64,000 nt of DNA. Origin: Symsagittifera roscoffensis (Eukaryota; Xenacoelomorpha; Acoela; Convolutidae). Made by a program: the position numbers and the translations under genes. Positions 1-11,284 of this stretch are shown in pieces. The notes under the pieces are model-generated. The model was not told the origin of the DNA. It ran no database searches and saw only the letters and a list, made by a program, of their open reading frames with translations. Numbering within the stretch: the first letter of the stretch is position 1; each line of letters opens with the position of its first letter. The stretch is from positions 1,054,001 to 1,118,000 of the forward strand of contig NC_087065.1 in NCBI RefSeq assembly GCF_963678635.1, given 5' to 3'.

Positions 1-2389
1 TATTTTAAAACTAAAAATGGCTTTGGTTTTTGGTTTTTGTACGAAATTGCATGTTCTAACGGATGGAAAACTTAATTGCTGCAGGAATGAAATTGATACG
101 GGGTTCAACCTTCATCGCGTGTTTTTAACAAAAGTTTACAGGAAGAAAATGCGATTTGGGCTCAAAAGGTAAGATATCTACAAGAGACAAAAGCGGAATG
201 GAGGTTGTGGGAACTGTACGTCTCATTATCCTCATTATCATTTCACAGTTCAGATCTTTCAGCCAGATTCAATAAAAGGCTCATAATCTGTAGTGGATCG
301 GTCTCCAAAACCTACAATATGACCATGAATTAATCTCGTCCATTTTACAACCACTGTTTCATGGCGCATAGAGAATTAAAAAAAGACTAAAGATGGTTTA
401 TTCACAAAGGATAGGACCAACATGTAGAATTGGTGATTCTACTGTATTACATGCTATAGTAAAATTGATTCGTCATTAAGTAAGTAGAACAGCAAACAAA
501 GGGTAAAGTTCGAAATAGTTCAATCTTCGAAGATATCGTCCCTTCTATGCCAGAAAACAAAATTTGATAAAATCGGCGAACCCCCCCCCCCTCAAAAAAT
601 CGGAACTAAGAAAGTTAATGTTATGAAATTCAGAGGAGCGATACTAGAGATGATTTGACCAGGGCATACAAAAAACGGGACCCCTCAGACCCATGGGGGC
701 AAGTGATAACGGTCCCCGGAAGTGTAAATGGCCCTATCAGAACTCGGAAACTAGCGGCGGTATTGGGTTCAAAATCTAGTATGTTGAAGACCTAGTTAAG
801 ACAAGCTTAAGTTTGGTACCCCAGACCCCTAAGACCCCCACTTCCGGTCTTATGCCCTAATAAACAAACCCACACCTAACTTCCAGAAGTCGTTTCTCGG
901 CCACCGATGAGCGCAGGGAGGGGCGCTGAAACTTGGAGGGGTGATAGTTAGTGGCAAGATACATCTTGTATTATAATTTGTATCAAATCCGGTGGTTGGA
1001 CCGGAAGCTAATAACACTTGGAAAAACACCCCCTTAGACCGGAAATAGGCAATTTACGCGAAATGATGAACGGTGGCATAAGGATTTTATTGCGGTAATG
1101 GACATAAGATACGGACCCCGAAAAAAGACCCCTTGTGAGTGAAAACCCTCCGGCGAATCCTTCCGGTGTTAATGGTATAACTTAGAAATGGTATAACTTG
1201 TTAAGTATTATTGGTATATGAATGGAACTTGGTAGTTAGGACCCATATGGAAACTTGAACCCAAATATGGAAATTTGACCCCGGTTGACCCCTGGATGAC
1301 CTTAAGTTGACCTTTGGGCTTTTGACCCCAAAATTGCATGGAAAGTCCCAAAATTAACACCGGAAACTGGTGTATTTCCCAGCCCAACCTGGAAATGAGA
1401 ATGGGCCACCTTGCTAAAAAATTGGGAGGAAAACGTATATATTGGGAATAAGAGCAGAAGCAGATAGAGATACAGACTTACATTGCAACCTAGGAGTAGT
1501 TGATTTAATTCAAAATTGACTTTGTAAACATTGGGTTCAGTTTAGCTCGGCGAATGATCTATTGATAGCAATTCAACTATACTAAAAAAAATTAGTCCCA
1601 GAGCAATCTGATAGTAATAGGACAGCGGCATGAGTCTTAAGTTTCCTAAATAGTATGAATGGACGGGGAATTTACTTGGCTTCCCGGTGGTGACTTTCTG
1701 GTTTGATTTGACCCCTAACAGACAAACTACGTTCTTTTGATAGCTAGAAAAACGGGATTTGAATAGAGTGCAGGTAGAAATTGTAGATGCTTCGAATGAA
1801 TTAGCTACCAATGAAAAGGGTCTCCCCCTACCCTATGGAGGTCGGAACGTTAACGGGATAAATTAAATAAAGATCTTCGGATGGTCACTGAGAGTTGAAC
1901 TCGAGAGCTGAAGTTCACAGAGTTCAGGAATTGGTTGAATAGAATCGTACGACATTTGTTTGCTTGGTCAAATTATGACAGCTACCGAATACCGGGTATC
2001 TAATAAGCGTGAATAGATTGATAAAAGAAACCGAAGTTCGCACGTGGCAGAAGTGACAGGAGGAGGGATATAGTCTTAAAACATGTACGGAGGGGTGATT
2101 TAGGCGGATGTCAGGACTGATAGGGAATGGCGTGACTTAAGTAAAACTAAGTGTAAAGAAAGATAAGGAATTGGAGGGTACCGGAGAGCCTTTAAGATTC
2201 AGAACAGTGTTAGCTACCATTAAGAGTAGTTGGTTCTCGTGAGAGAAGAGAACAGTTGTTGGCTACTATTAAGAGTAGTTGGTTCTCAATCAGTGAAGAG
2301 AACAGTTAATGCTAGTGAGCGAGTTGCGCTGGAACCCGAGTTTTGTACCGGGTTGAAATAGTTGTGCGTTTTGTAGCGGGTTGAACTAT
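1..2389. other. No gene recognised; unassigned sequence
   Basis: I see no protein family, RNA gene or element terminus here. Base composition is less AT-rich than most of the window. The stretch 660-1370 is full of short GACCCC and TTGACC runs. Open frames are short; the longest is 89 codons on the minus strand (1542-1811) and looks like nothing known to me. It could be a worn LTR-element interior, but nothing specific supports that. Confidence 0.4.
2209..2307. repeat. Two tandem copies of a ~50-bp repeat
   Basis: Two adjacent copies (2209-2257 and 2258-2307) share the core ATTAAGAGTAGTTGGTTCTC and the end GAAGAGAACAGTT, and differ at a few bases in between. A second short tandem pair follows at about 2338-2395, where a unit containing GGGTTGAA repeats at about 27 bp. 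No function is suggested. Confidence 0.8.
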
Positions 2390-2626
2390 ATTGCGCGTTA
2401 ATTGCCAAAGTTGGCCAAAATGGCAATCTTTAAACCCCAATAACTTTACGAAAAAAGATCACAGGTAAAATATCTTTTCAAATTTGAGCTTGGGACAACA
2501 ATACTTTTCGAATGATGTAAAAAGTTCCGTCAAAAATAGCTAGATAAAAAGTCGAAATTTGTCTGAAGAAAAAAACCCACCCCGAGCACAAATATTCCGT
2601 TACTTTCGTTTCGAAAGTCGGAACAA
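2390..2626 (+). repeat. R1 family copy, 3' half only
   Basis: This stretch matches the last ~240 bp of a dispersed non-coding family, R1, present in near-complete form at 12447, 25375, 39391 and 40229. It shares the GCGCGTTAATTG block, the run around AAAATGGCAATCTTTAAACC and the terminal GAAAGTCGGAACA. The 5' half is absent. Short open frames inside it are artefacts of the repeat. Confidence 0.8.
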
Positions 2627-3516
2627 AAAAGTGAGTCTTCGTTATTGAAACGAAAGTATATGAAAACTGTGGAGAAAGAATTGCCAACAGTTAACTTTAG
2701 GAGATCATCCAAATCATCGAAGTCATTTGAAAAACACGCAAACTGTGGATCAGCTTCTGATTGTTTGGCTCTAATTGCCCTCAACTGGCCAAAACATTAA
2801 TATTTTCATAAAAGTTTCAGAAAAAAAATCATTTTATATTCTGAAAGCCTTCCACCTTTACCATCGTTGGGGAATAATGTGCGCACGATAACCCGAGCTC
2901 CAAACACAAGCTAACAAACTTTATTGCTGAGTTTTCCGATTTAAAGAAAGTTTCACTGAATTATCAATAATCTAGTGCTGAAAATTGCAGATAAAAACTA
3001 TGATTAAATTACGCGAACTTCTATATCGTGGGAGTCTGATTTAATGATGATTATTGCTGCTAAGGTCAGCCACGGTGTGTTGATATATCGATCATTTTCT
3101 ACAATTTACGCGATAATTGGATTATTGGATTATCGATTAGTTAAATTCTTTGAGCTGTTAAATAACTTCGAAGTGGACGTAAAATGTTGGCGAGACGAAA
3201 AGGAAGAAGGTCAAAACTCAAAGGTAAAACCTGAGTTTTGATATCATGCTTCATTTGTTGCACCAACATTCTGGCGTCTGATCGGTCAATGAACACTTCA
3301 TGACTTCGTTCATTTTGAGTACCGAGTTTTTTGCCCGAGCTATCACAATCGACTTGAATTTGTGGAAGTGCCAACGAAAGCATTTCTTAAGTTTGTTACC
3401 ATTTTTTGCCTTTTGCTTTCTCGTAAAACCATGTCGCAAAGCGCTCAGATTATTAACAGAGACAACTTACAAGAGTACATGGTAAAACTCAAATGAACAA
3501 AACTTTCCATAACTTC
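2627..3516. other. Unassigned sequence left of the LTR element
   Basis: No protein family is recognised apart from the low-confidence exon candidate at 3231-3383. The last bases before the LTR (CTTC, 3513-3516) form one side of the retrotransposon target duplication. Confidence 0.4.
3231..3383 (-). CDS. Candidate exon of an unknown gene
   Basis: The minus strand is open for about 50 codons before a CAG|GTTTTA junction (donor GT at 3230-3229) that could be a 5' splice site. The frame gives a hydrophilic, protein-like run including SHEVFIDRSDARMLVQQMK. An acceptor could be CAAATTCAAG just upstream, but this is not certain. I do not recognise the protein and see no partner exons. The other strand also has short open frames, so this is a weak call based on the splice-like border and the amino-acid character. 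Confidence 0.2.
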
Positions 3517-3721
3517 TGTCATAGTATCTAAAATTAGTTCATGTTCCATTTCTAGTTGTGCTACTTAATTCATTTATCTGTCTGGCGCTAACTGGTATTT
3601 AACCTTCGGAGTTTTTCTATCGCCTTCGGATGAAAGCTATTTTATTGTCTCCGACTATCTTTCTAAATTACGGTTACTAACTCACTGGATTAATTTAACT
3701 CATCGAAACCGTATTTTCACA
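3517..3721 (+). repeat. 5' LTR (205 bp)
   Basis: It begins TGTCATAGTATC and ends TTTTCACA, with the canonical TG...CA ends. It matches 9451-9655 except for about six substitutions. It should carry the element promoter, but no convincing TATA box is evident. The sequence right after it, TGGCGCAGCC from 3722, starts with TGG as a tRNA primer-binding site should. I cannot assign the tRNA. Confidence 0.92.
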
Positions 3722-4863
3722 TGGCGCAGCCAACAGGCCAAAGTGGGGGGAAAAACTTTGTTACATCGTTTTGGCCCTCGACGTTTGCAGAGCCACCAAT
3801 GCTATGGGAGTTTTGGTTCAATCATTTTCAATGGGGGATGGTGGCCAAACATAGTATAAATCCGAAGAACTTCTATTATGCCAGTACGTTAACCGCAGCG
3901 CAGGTTACAGCATTACCAGAAAAGGTAGACGGAAAGGATCGCCTGGCGTCGGAGCAAACGCTTATCTCGAACTTGTATTTGTGTCTGGGGGAGAAAGGAC
4001 AGGATGAGCTACATAAGACGAGACCACACCTGGATTTATCTACAACAAGGTACGCTAGAGTTTTGGATACTATTGAAACACAATTTAAGAAGGAACGGAA
4101 CAAAATTTACGAGACATTCCAATTATTGGCACGGAAGCAACAAATAGGAGAATCGTTGGAACAGTTCCACTCAGTGTTGAGTGGGCTGGCCGCTCGATGT
4201 AATTTTGGAACATTGGAGACCAGGATTTTGCGGGATGTGTTCATTGTGAACATGAACAATAGGGAGGCCCAAAATGAGTTATATCGCTCGACGAAGACAC
4301 CAGAGGAGGTGTACCGTATTGCACTTTCATATGAACGTGGATACAAATATGCTAAGTCATACGGATTGGCAACCGGGGGAGGAACTAGTGGCACCGCGGG
4401 TGGAACTGGAGCGGTCCAAATCAAGACGGAACCGGTGGGAACCATCCGAGGAGGATACAGAAACAATAGGCAGCGGGGCCGTGGATCGATTAGAAGACGA
4501 GCAGAAATGAAAGGGGGTGGTTCTAGAAGATGCTATAATTGTGATCAACCAAATTTTACCCCGGAACACCTCACAACTTGTCCAGCCAAAAATGCAACGT
4601 GTAATTTCTGCCGGAAAACGGGACATTACGAGAGGACTTGTAGGGGAAAGCGAAACAATCGGGGAAGACCGGCAGTGGGACTAATCCAAAATCAGGAGGA
4701 TATGGAAGCTAGTGAAATAGGCGACGCGGAGGATACTTATTCGCAGCATGAGAATTCCGTTGGCTGGGTGAATACACCGGTTAGAAGCAACGATCGTGGG
4801 ATTCGGATAGCTCAGGAGATTATGTTGTCATGGCTATCAAATCTCGGAAAGAAACGGAACTAA
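3721..4863 (+). CDS. gag: Gag-like nucleocapsid polyprotein of the Gypsy element
   Basis: This 380-codon frame encodes the structural protein that packages element RNA in cytoplasmic particles. The C-terminal third has two zinc knuckles: C271/C274/H283/C287 (C-x2-C-x8-H-x3-C) and a standard CCHC at C294/C297/H302/C307. Before them is a glycine- and arginine-rich stretch (about residues 225-270) suited to RNA binding. The N-terminal half is capsid-like in position but has no motif I can name. The ATG at 3721-3723 uses the last base of the LTR, and its next codons are the putative primer-binding site, so there is no leader between LTR and gag. The 3' end overlaps the protease frame, which lies in the -1 frame. 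Confidence 0.85.
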   Translation: MAQPTGQSGGKNFVTSFWPSTFAEPPMLWEFWFNHFQWGMVAKHSINPKNFYYASTLTAAQVTALPEKVDGKDRLASEQTLISNLYLCLGEKGQDELHKTRPHLDLSTTRYARVLDTIETQFKKERNKIYETFQLLARKQQIGESLEQFHSVLSGLAARCNFGTLETRILRDVFIVNMNNREAQNELYRSTKTPEEVYRIALSYERGYKYAKSYGLATGGGTSGTAGGTGAVQIKTEPVGTIRGGYRNNRQRGRGSIRRRAEMKGGGSRRCYNCDQPNFTPEHLTTCPAKNATCNFCRKTGHYERTCRGKRNNRGRPAVGLIQNQEDMEASEIGDAEDTYSQHENSVGWVNTPVRSNDRGIRIAQEIMLSWLSNLGKKRN

Positions 4864-5369
4864 AAGTGGCCGGCGCCCGGCTACCAATTAAGGTAAATGG
4901 AAAGCAAACAAATGTTTGGATAGATAGTGGATCACCGATTTCAATATTCACCCTTGGGGAATTGAAACGGACGTTGCGCACCGCAGGCGTCAATGTGAAG
5001 GCACCGGCACCGGGGGACGATGAGTTCAAGGATTACGGAAACAATTCTTTACGACTACTAGGAACGATGGACGTCTTGTTGGAAACGAACGGATGGGTGA
5101 CCAACGCGAATATCAGAGTGATTGGAGGAAGCAGACCATCAATTATTGGGAGAGACCTAATGCCGAATCTTGGATTGCAGATAGTGCAGAAGGCACCGGA
5201 GCAGAATGTGATGTCGGTACAGAACGATCAATCTGGGGCCGAGGCAACAGAGGTGGAGGATTCACTAGACCACTGGCAGACCTATTTCAGTAAGAAATTT
5301 GAAAACCTTTTCACAGAGTCGGAAAAATTAGGAATTATAGGGTACACGCGGATTTTTTCGAAACGTTAA
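4830..5369 (+). CDS. pro: Aspartic protease region of the Gypsy element
   Basis: This frame of about 180 codons carries the retropepsin active site as D-S-G-S (D32, codon at 4923-4925), preceded by a VNGKQTNVWI strand and followed by SIF, as in retroviral-type proteases that cleave Gag-Pol. An IIGRDLM segment near residue 110 fits the conserved second half of the fold. The frame is -1 relative to gag and overlaps its last ~34 bases, consistent with translation by -1 frameshifting. The frame ends shortly after a run of six T at 5352-5357, just where the RT reading passes to another frame. This may be a homopolymer indel rather than a programmed shift. The ATG at 4830 need not be a real start. 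Confidence 0.8.
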   Translation: MAIKSRKETELKVAGARLPIKVNGKQTNVWIDSGSPISIFTLGELKRTLRTAGVNVKAPAPGDDEFKDYGNNSLRLLGTMDVLLETNGWVTNANIRVIGGSRPSIIGRDLMPNLGLQIVQKAPEQNVMSVQNDQSGAEATEVEDSLDHWQTYFSKKFENLFTESEKLGIIGYTRIFSKR

Positions 5370-5395
5370 CGCCGATTCAACAAAAAGGACGTAGA

Positions 5396-6697
5396 GTGCC
5401 CATCACATTGCAGGATAAGGTCGATAAGGAAATTGATAATTTTTTACGACAAGGGCACATTGAAAAACTGAATGAATGTTCGGATAAGTATTTTGTTTCT
5501 CCGATTGTAATAACGGTGAAAAAGGACGGATCAGTAAAATTAGCGTTAGAATCCCGGGAGTTGAACAACCAAGTCCACAAGAATAAATACCAAATGCCGA
5601 ATATTGAAGAGCTTATGGATACGGTACGACAAATGATAAGCGAACGCAAACCAGGAGACGTATATTTTTCTACTATGGATCTTACGTACGCGTACGGTCA
5701 ATTACCACTTAGCCCGGAAACGAGCGTTCAATGCAATTTCTCGCTGGTGGGAGGAAAATCAACGGGCACGTATCGCTTTCAAACGGGGTTCTACGGCCTT
5801 ACAACCATGCCAGCGGAATTTCCAAGAGTGATGGATACGATCCTTTCGGAATTTCCGCAGGCGCATGCCTTTATTGATGACATTTTGGTGCTCACCAAAG
5901 GCACTGAGATTGAGCATATCTCGACAGTTGAGAGAGTTTTGCGGAATGTTGATCGCGAGAATATGTCGCTTAAGCTCACTAAAAGCCAATTTGCGCGGAG
6001 AGAATATGAATGGTTGGGGCACAAAATAACTCGTACCGGAAGAACACCGCTCGTCCGAAAAACGGAACCGATCGAATCGCTAAAAGCACCAAAAACGGTG
6101 TCACAACTTAAATCCTTTATGGGTTCCATTCACAGCTTGCACAAATATCTTTCGGCGCTTGCGGAATCATCAGCGTCATTACGCCCACTATTAAGCCGGA
6201 AAAACGATTATATTTGGAGTGATGAATGTCAAATATCATTCGAAAACCTGAAAAAGCAGGTGGCTAACACAGTAGAACTTCGGCATTTTGATATACACCG
6301 GGACACAAGAATTGTGTGTGACGCTAGTCATAACGGGCTCGGAGCGGTCCTTGAGCAACTAAATTCCGACAGCTGGAGGCCGATATCGTTCGCATCCCGG
6401 TATTTAAACGAGGCAGAGAAAAATTATTCAACGAATCAATTAGAAATGCTTGCAGTTGTGTGGGGGGCGGAATATGTCCGCAACTATGTGCTGGGAAGAA
6501 AGTTTTTATTAGTTACGGATTATAAGGCACTAGTATCATTGCTAAATGGGAACAACAAAAAGAACAAAACAATGTTCAGCAGATTAACAAGATGGTTAGA
6601 TCGCCTTATACCGTTCGATTTTCAGGTAGAGCATAAACTCGGAGCAAAAACTGGACTCGCTGATTATCTATCAAGGCATCCCAGTTTGGAACCTTAA
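5396..6697 (+). CDS. pol: Reverse transcriptase and RNase H of the Gypsy element
   Basis: This 433-codon frame copies element RNA into DNA and degrades the RNA strand. RT palm motifs are STMDLTYAYGQ (catalytic D95) and FIDDIL (residues 159-164, the FxDD form of YxDD). The upstream VKLALESRELN block and the GFYGLTTMPAEF block are typical of one Ty3/Gypsy lineage. RNase H follows with the acidic residues D309 (VCDASHNG), E350 (NQLEMLAVVW) and D375 (VTDYKAL). The frame ends with YLSRHPS, the usual connection to the integrase part. The first codon is GTG; translation would come from the gag-pro frame, and the same frame reads upstream of 5396 through QQKGRRVP. Confidence 0.9.
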   Translation: MPITLQDKVDKEIDNFLRQGHIEKLNECSDKYFVSPIVITVKKDGSVKLALESRELNNQVHKNKYQMPNIEELMDTVRQMISERKPGDVYFSTMDLTYAYGQLPLSPETSVQCNFSLVGGKSTGTYRFQTGFYGLTTMPAEFPRVMDTILSEFPQAHAFIDDILVLTKGTEIEHISTVERVLRNVDRENMSLKLTKSQFARREYEWLGHKITRTGRTPLVRKTEPIESLKAPKTVSQLKSFMGSIHSLHKYLSALAESSASLRPLLSRKNDYIWSDECQISFENLKKQVANTVELRHFDIHRDTRIVCDASHNGLGAVLEQLNSDSWRPISFASRYLNEAEKNYSTNQLEMLAVVWGAEYVRNYVLGRKFLLVTDYKALVSLLNGNNKKNKTMFSRLTRWLDRLIPFDFQVEHKLGAKTGLADYLSRHPSLEP

Positions 6698-7425
6698 CCG
6701 GTTAGCACCTATGACAGTATGTTTACGGTGGCGAAAATTAGTCGAATTAGATCCGCCCTCGGATTTGAAAAGGAAGCTTTCTCCAAAAATAGACTCGAGT
6801 CTCCACCGGTTTTTTAATAAAAGACGCGGTTTGTAATATATCGAATAGAAAACGACCGGTAGAGGGCGAACGATCATGCGGTGGAAATGGGACCAATCAC
6901 AGAGCGACGAATTGAATTTCCGGCAGGTCAATTAAGTCTAGTAATAAATTAGTTGGGACTATTATTGAAGCTGACTTTGGTTACTTAAATTCTTCAAAAA
7001 CAAACACTCAAAATTTAAAACACAATTTAATTATGGAAAAAAAATCAGAAAATTATTGGAACGACACCCCAGCATTAGTAGTAGCGATGAAATGGAGGAG
7101 ATTGATGTGGATATGCAAACGGTTACAACAGAAGTCCGGAGCACTAAAACAAATACTATTATTTCCATTCCGCCGGTTTACCCTGGCGAAAGTTATCCAC
7201 CGGTTAATCCGGAAAATAGGATTATGTCCGTCATTCCGAGAAATTGCAAAATCGTCAGTAAACAAACCGCTCTTCCCGAATTGTTTAACCTTCGATTCAT
7301 AGAATCACAATATAATTCAGATCCACAATTACAAGCCAATATCGAATAAATTAAATGTAAAGACTCCCAGTTTACTCAAAAATAGCAGCGATGAGTAAGT
7401 ACTATGCTTAGTATACTCGAGACTT
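6698..7425 (+). pseudogene. Broken pol spacer between RNase H and integrase
   Basis: Pieces of the expected RNase H-integrase linker occur in different frames. FTVAKISRIRSALGF follows the stop after 6697. The frame 7056-7349 has a low-complexity acidic and proline-rich region ending in ELFNLRFIESQYNSDPQL. Stops and at least two frame changes separate them, so the polyprotein cannot be read through here in this copy. Confidence 0.6.
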
Positions 7426-9193
7426 TCACGTAAGAGACGGATGCCTGTGGATGGACGAGAGGCTGGTGATCCCTAACACCTTGCAAGCGGCGGTAAACAA
7501 CAGGCTACATTAATATCACCACGGGAAATCAAGTATGTTTGACGCGGCCAAAGACATCTGGTACCCGTAAATGTTCCGTAACTTAGCAACTATCGCCGGA
7601 AATTGCCAGGAATGCACATTAGCTGGTAAAAACTTGAAAAATATGTGTTCGAAAGATGATATAGGAAAAATACCTGAGCCAAAAGAACCGAATGAATCGG
7701 TACAACTGGATTTTTGGGGGCCCATTAACTACTTGAAGGAGTCTAAAAAGTATGTTTTGGTGGCGGTGGATCGGTTCTCACGTTGGCCATCGGCTATGGT
7801 CTGTAATTCGAACCGATCGGATAAAATTATTAAATTTCTAAAAGCATACATTATTGCCCATGGAGTTCCGCGCCAAATTCGAGTTGATCAAGGAACAAAC
7901 TTTATGTCTACGGAGGTTAGGACATTTTGTCATGAACAAAGAATTGAGATTCGCATCTCGCCAGTGAACGATCATAGGGCAACAGGATGTGTCGAACGCA
8001 CGATTGGCAGCATCAAGAACTCAGTACTTACGTATGCGCGGGAGGATAAACCGGAACCCTTGAATCGGATGGTCGAAAGAGCCATCGGAGCTTTAAGATT
8101 TGTTAAAAACGCCACCCTCAACATAACACCGTTCGAAGCGCACCACGGCCGGGAAGCTAACACGGTCCTCAGAAATTTGACTAAAAAGACTACTTTACGA
8201 AATCTAAATTGGGAAAATGTAATACGATCAAAATCTGCATGTTTAGATGAACGAGACCCAATCGCCCAAGCAAAGCCGGAGCCTATGGATACCAACTGGG
8301 GAATCGGATCGGACACTGAGTACGACCAAATGAATAGGCGAATACCACTGAAATTGGCCGACGACCAAGCTGCTAACCAGGATGATGAGCCTGGAATTGT
8401 GCGAGCACCAAGTGACCCAGTCGAAATACCGCCGGCAGTGGTGATGCAGAGGACCGGGGAGCGGAATATAAATAGGTATAGACCATTAAATTGCGATATA
8501 GATAATCAAAGTGAGCATACTATTGAAATGAGTAATGGTGCTGTGCTTAGAAAATCGGGAGTAGCACTAAAGAAGGCAAATGTTATGAATAAAGTAGTGC
8601 CGGGACAAATCGCGGCACCACAAGCGCCATGGGACCTAAAAAGAAAGTTACTAACGAGTAGTAGCAAACCAAGCAGCTCAAAAGGCACCATGGGAAAGAA
8701 GTCACGATTCCAAAATTTGGAAATCATGCAGGACTCAGAATCGGACGCGGAGGACCATTTACCACTAATTACAACGAAGCAAGCCAAACCAACAAGTGGG
8801 GGAACAAACGTTAGTGAAGAGGGACAAGGAACGTCTAATGGGGGACAGGACCAAGTACAAACTGAAACTATAACGATTCGACCCAGTAACTACGAGACAG
8901 CGACGGATTACACAATTGCACGCGAACAGGAAATCGAAGCGAACCGAAGGAAGGAAGATACCGGAGGAATCACACCACAGGAGACGGAACGCGAGGCGGA
9001 ACAAATTCCAGCAACCGGGGAGAAGAAGCGGGGTCGGAAACAACGACTGGTTTCCTACTCAAGTCAAAATTCAGCTAGTTCATTGGACGAAACTAGTTCT
9101 AGACGGTCGGGAAGAAAACGAACAGCAGTGACTAAGATGGGGGCGGTCATGATCGATAACATCCAAAAGACGGATAAGTCAGGAGCAAAATGA
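7426..9193 (+). pseudogene. Integrase of the Gypsy element (two stops in its N-terminal part)
   Basis: Integrase inserts the DNA copy into the chromosome. The N-terminal HHCC zinc-binding region reads in frame from about 7426 (DGCLWMDERL, then YHHGK, then NCQEC) but contains stops at 7511-7513 and 7568-7570. From 7571 the frame is open for 540 codons. The catalytic core has all three acidic residues: D47 in LDFWGP, D106 in RVDQGTNF and E142 in CVERTIGS, with 35 residues between D106 and E142 as expected. After the core comes a long hydrophilic tail ending in basic clusters (KKRGRKQR, RRSGRKR). I see no chromodomain. Confidence 0.85.
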
Positions 9194-9450
9194 AAAAGTA
9201 TGAGGAAAGGAAGTATGAGTAACAAACTTATATAAACAAACTTACAAAACTGTTAACATATGGAGGTCCAGGGAGAGGGCATGCTGTGAAACGGCAAAAA
9301 CTCAAAAGTTTGTGTTTTTAAAGGTTGTTGTAGTTGATGGACCATTGTTGTAGTTGGGTGACAAAACTTATTATTAACCCTATTGATTACTGTTAACAAG
9401 GATGCATTGGATACGTTAATTAGAGTCATGAATTTTTACAAGGAGGGAAA
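9194..9450 (+). other. 3' untranslated region and polypurine tract of the Gypsy element
   Basis: There is no open frame. The last bases before the 3' LTR, AAGGAGGGAAA (9440-9450), are a purine run placed exactly where the plus-strand primer (polypurine tract) should lie. Confidence 0.75.
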
Positions 9451-9655
9451 TGTCATAGTATCTAAATTTAGTTCATGTTCCATTTCTAGTTGTGCTACTT
9501 AATTCATTTATCTGTCTGGCGCTAACTGGTATTTAACCTTCGGAGTTTGTCTGTCACCTTCGGATGACAGCTATTTTATTGTCTCCGACTATCTTTCTAA
9601 ATTACGGTTACTAACTCACTGGATTAATTTAACTCATCGAAACCGTTTTTTCACA
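9451..9655 (+). repeat. 3' LTR (205 bp)
   Basis: It starts TGTCATAGTATC right after the polypurine tract and ends CACA before CTTC. It is the same length as the 5' LTR, with about six substitutions clustered in the middle and at the end. Confidence 0.92.
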
Positions 9656-11284
9656 CTTCCCTAACAGCTTGTGTGATACAGGATAAAGTTTGTCTTTGAA
9701 GGTGTTTTTAGCAGAAACTAAATTGGTGTATAGAGTAGAATGGTAGAAGGTAAAATGAAATACGGTTGATTGGAATAGGGAAAATTTGTTGTGCTACAAG
9801 TTTTCCAATTCTTGTATTGAGAGTCTTACGATAATTTTCCTATAGTGAAGGGTTATAGTAAAGTATTATCCACAACCAAGAGGTTACGAAGTCCATGTTT
9901 CCATCGATGATATGAAATAGTTCTTTCAAAAACAGTTATTAAAATTGCCAAATATTCGTTCGAAGAAAACACCTCTCAAGAAAAAATATTTTCTTCAAAC
10001 CTTTTTATCTACCAATCGTCGTCTATCGTTCCAAGCTAATTGACATCGAGTGGTCCAAATAAATGTTTTTTTTTGAATAATTTTAGATTTTTTGTACTCG
10101 TATCGCAGTCGTGAGTTTTTCATTACTTGAGGCTTTGGAGTTTTTCTAATAAAATTGCAAAGGCGAGAGTTATTGTCATGTTAGTAAGTTTCTTTTTCGT
10201 AGTCAACAGATTGAAATTTGATGTTAATACTTAGACAGAAAACATTTTTTTCATGTTCTTCGCGGGGCACTTGCATTGATACTAACCGCCAATTATTTGC
10301 AATTGGCTATATTTGAAAGAGTAAAAACAAGTATTTTTTCGAAGCTATTAAGCTTGTTTATTCATCACTTAGCATGACCGACTAGTTCAAGTTAGTCTAG
10401 TAACTCGCATTGGGTCCCGCTGGATGAGAAAAGGAAGAAGACTGGTGGTGCGGTTGCAGCCAGGCGATGCGGCGACATGCTCGGAGGAACGCACACTCGA
10501 ATCTTCTCTTCGGTATGTTTTTGTGTTTGTGTCATTCTTGTGGAGCTTAGCTGAGTTTGATAATTAAGTCGTACAACCACTCAAGTGGCTAATTGTGATC
10601 GTAATTGGAACTATCATCTGGCACTAGATATCGTTAGTGGATGGTAATTATAAGTAATGGTAAGAGTGATGGTTGCTGACTATACTCTGTGTAAGTTGCT
10701 GCAATTAGACTCTAAGTAGTCCAATTGTAATCTGTCTCCGTCTACTCGTCTGAGAGGGGCACCAGAGCAAAAAGAACAGCCGAGAGAGTTCAGTCTTTCC
10801 ATCCGAGCCAGCCAGCTTACCATAACACTACACTAGACTGCACTACACATCAGCAGCTGTCAAACTAGACCAGACTGCCTCCGCCTCTTCATAAACCCAT
10901 CATCTAATCATGTTTTCAACGTCACCACTTTTTGTCACCACCACATTTGCATCACTAACCATGTTCATTATTCAATAATAGCACATAACAAGATCTTTTT
11001 AACTATCCCCCCTTTTGCAAAAGGGGGAGGAGATTCGCTACTAGGTACCAATCTAATTTAGTAGGAAAAGCAGCCAATGTCTAAACTGATCCAGGCAACG
11101 ATATCTCGTGTTTCTGAGAGGGGGAGGTTTCGAAACCCAGAAAGAATGTCAAGATACTTTTACAGGAGAGGGCAACCAATTAGTTTTACCAAGCACTCAA
11201 AACACTTAGGCATCATACGCTAAACAGTTTTGGCAAATTGGGTTTATACCGGGACACCTTTGTATGTTCTAGGCCAACAAGTTG
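9656..11284. other. No gene recognised
   Basis: This continues the sequence interrupted by the LTR element. The part 10380-10980 is richer in GC and lacks the surrounding repeats, so it may be unique host DNA such as regulatory or untranslated sequence. Its open frames are short (62 codons on the minus strand at most) and not recognisable. Confidence 0.4.

Larger units (their letters stand above)
3517..9655 (+). mobile_element. Ty3/Gypsy LTR retrotransposon, full length but decayed
   Basis: The element is about 6.1 kb. Two 205-bp LTRs flank, in order, gag, protease, RT-RNase H and integrase, which is the Ty3/Gypsy order. The CTTC sequences just outside the LTRs (3513-3516 and 9656-9659) are a plausible 4-bp target duplication. 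The LTRs differ at about 6 of 205 positions (near 97% identity), so insertion is fairly recent. The pol region is not one open frame: there is a frame change near 5350, a broken spacer at 6698-7425, and two stops in the integrase zinc-finger part. This copy is therefore probably not autonomous. No env-like gene is seen after integrase. Confidence 0.93.

Noticed and set aside
580-593. Poly-C tract as a hAT MITE end
   Set aside because: Only the C run is shared; the GGCGCC core and terminal sequence are absent nearby.
4107-4466. 119-codon minus-strand frame
   Set aside because: Shadow of gag on the other strand; the plus strand has the zinc knuckles and conserved order.
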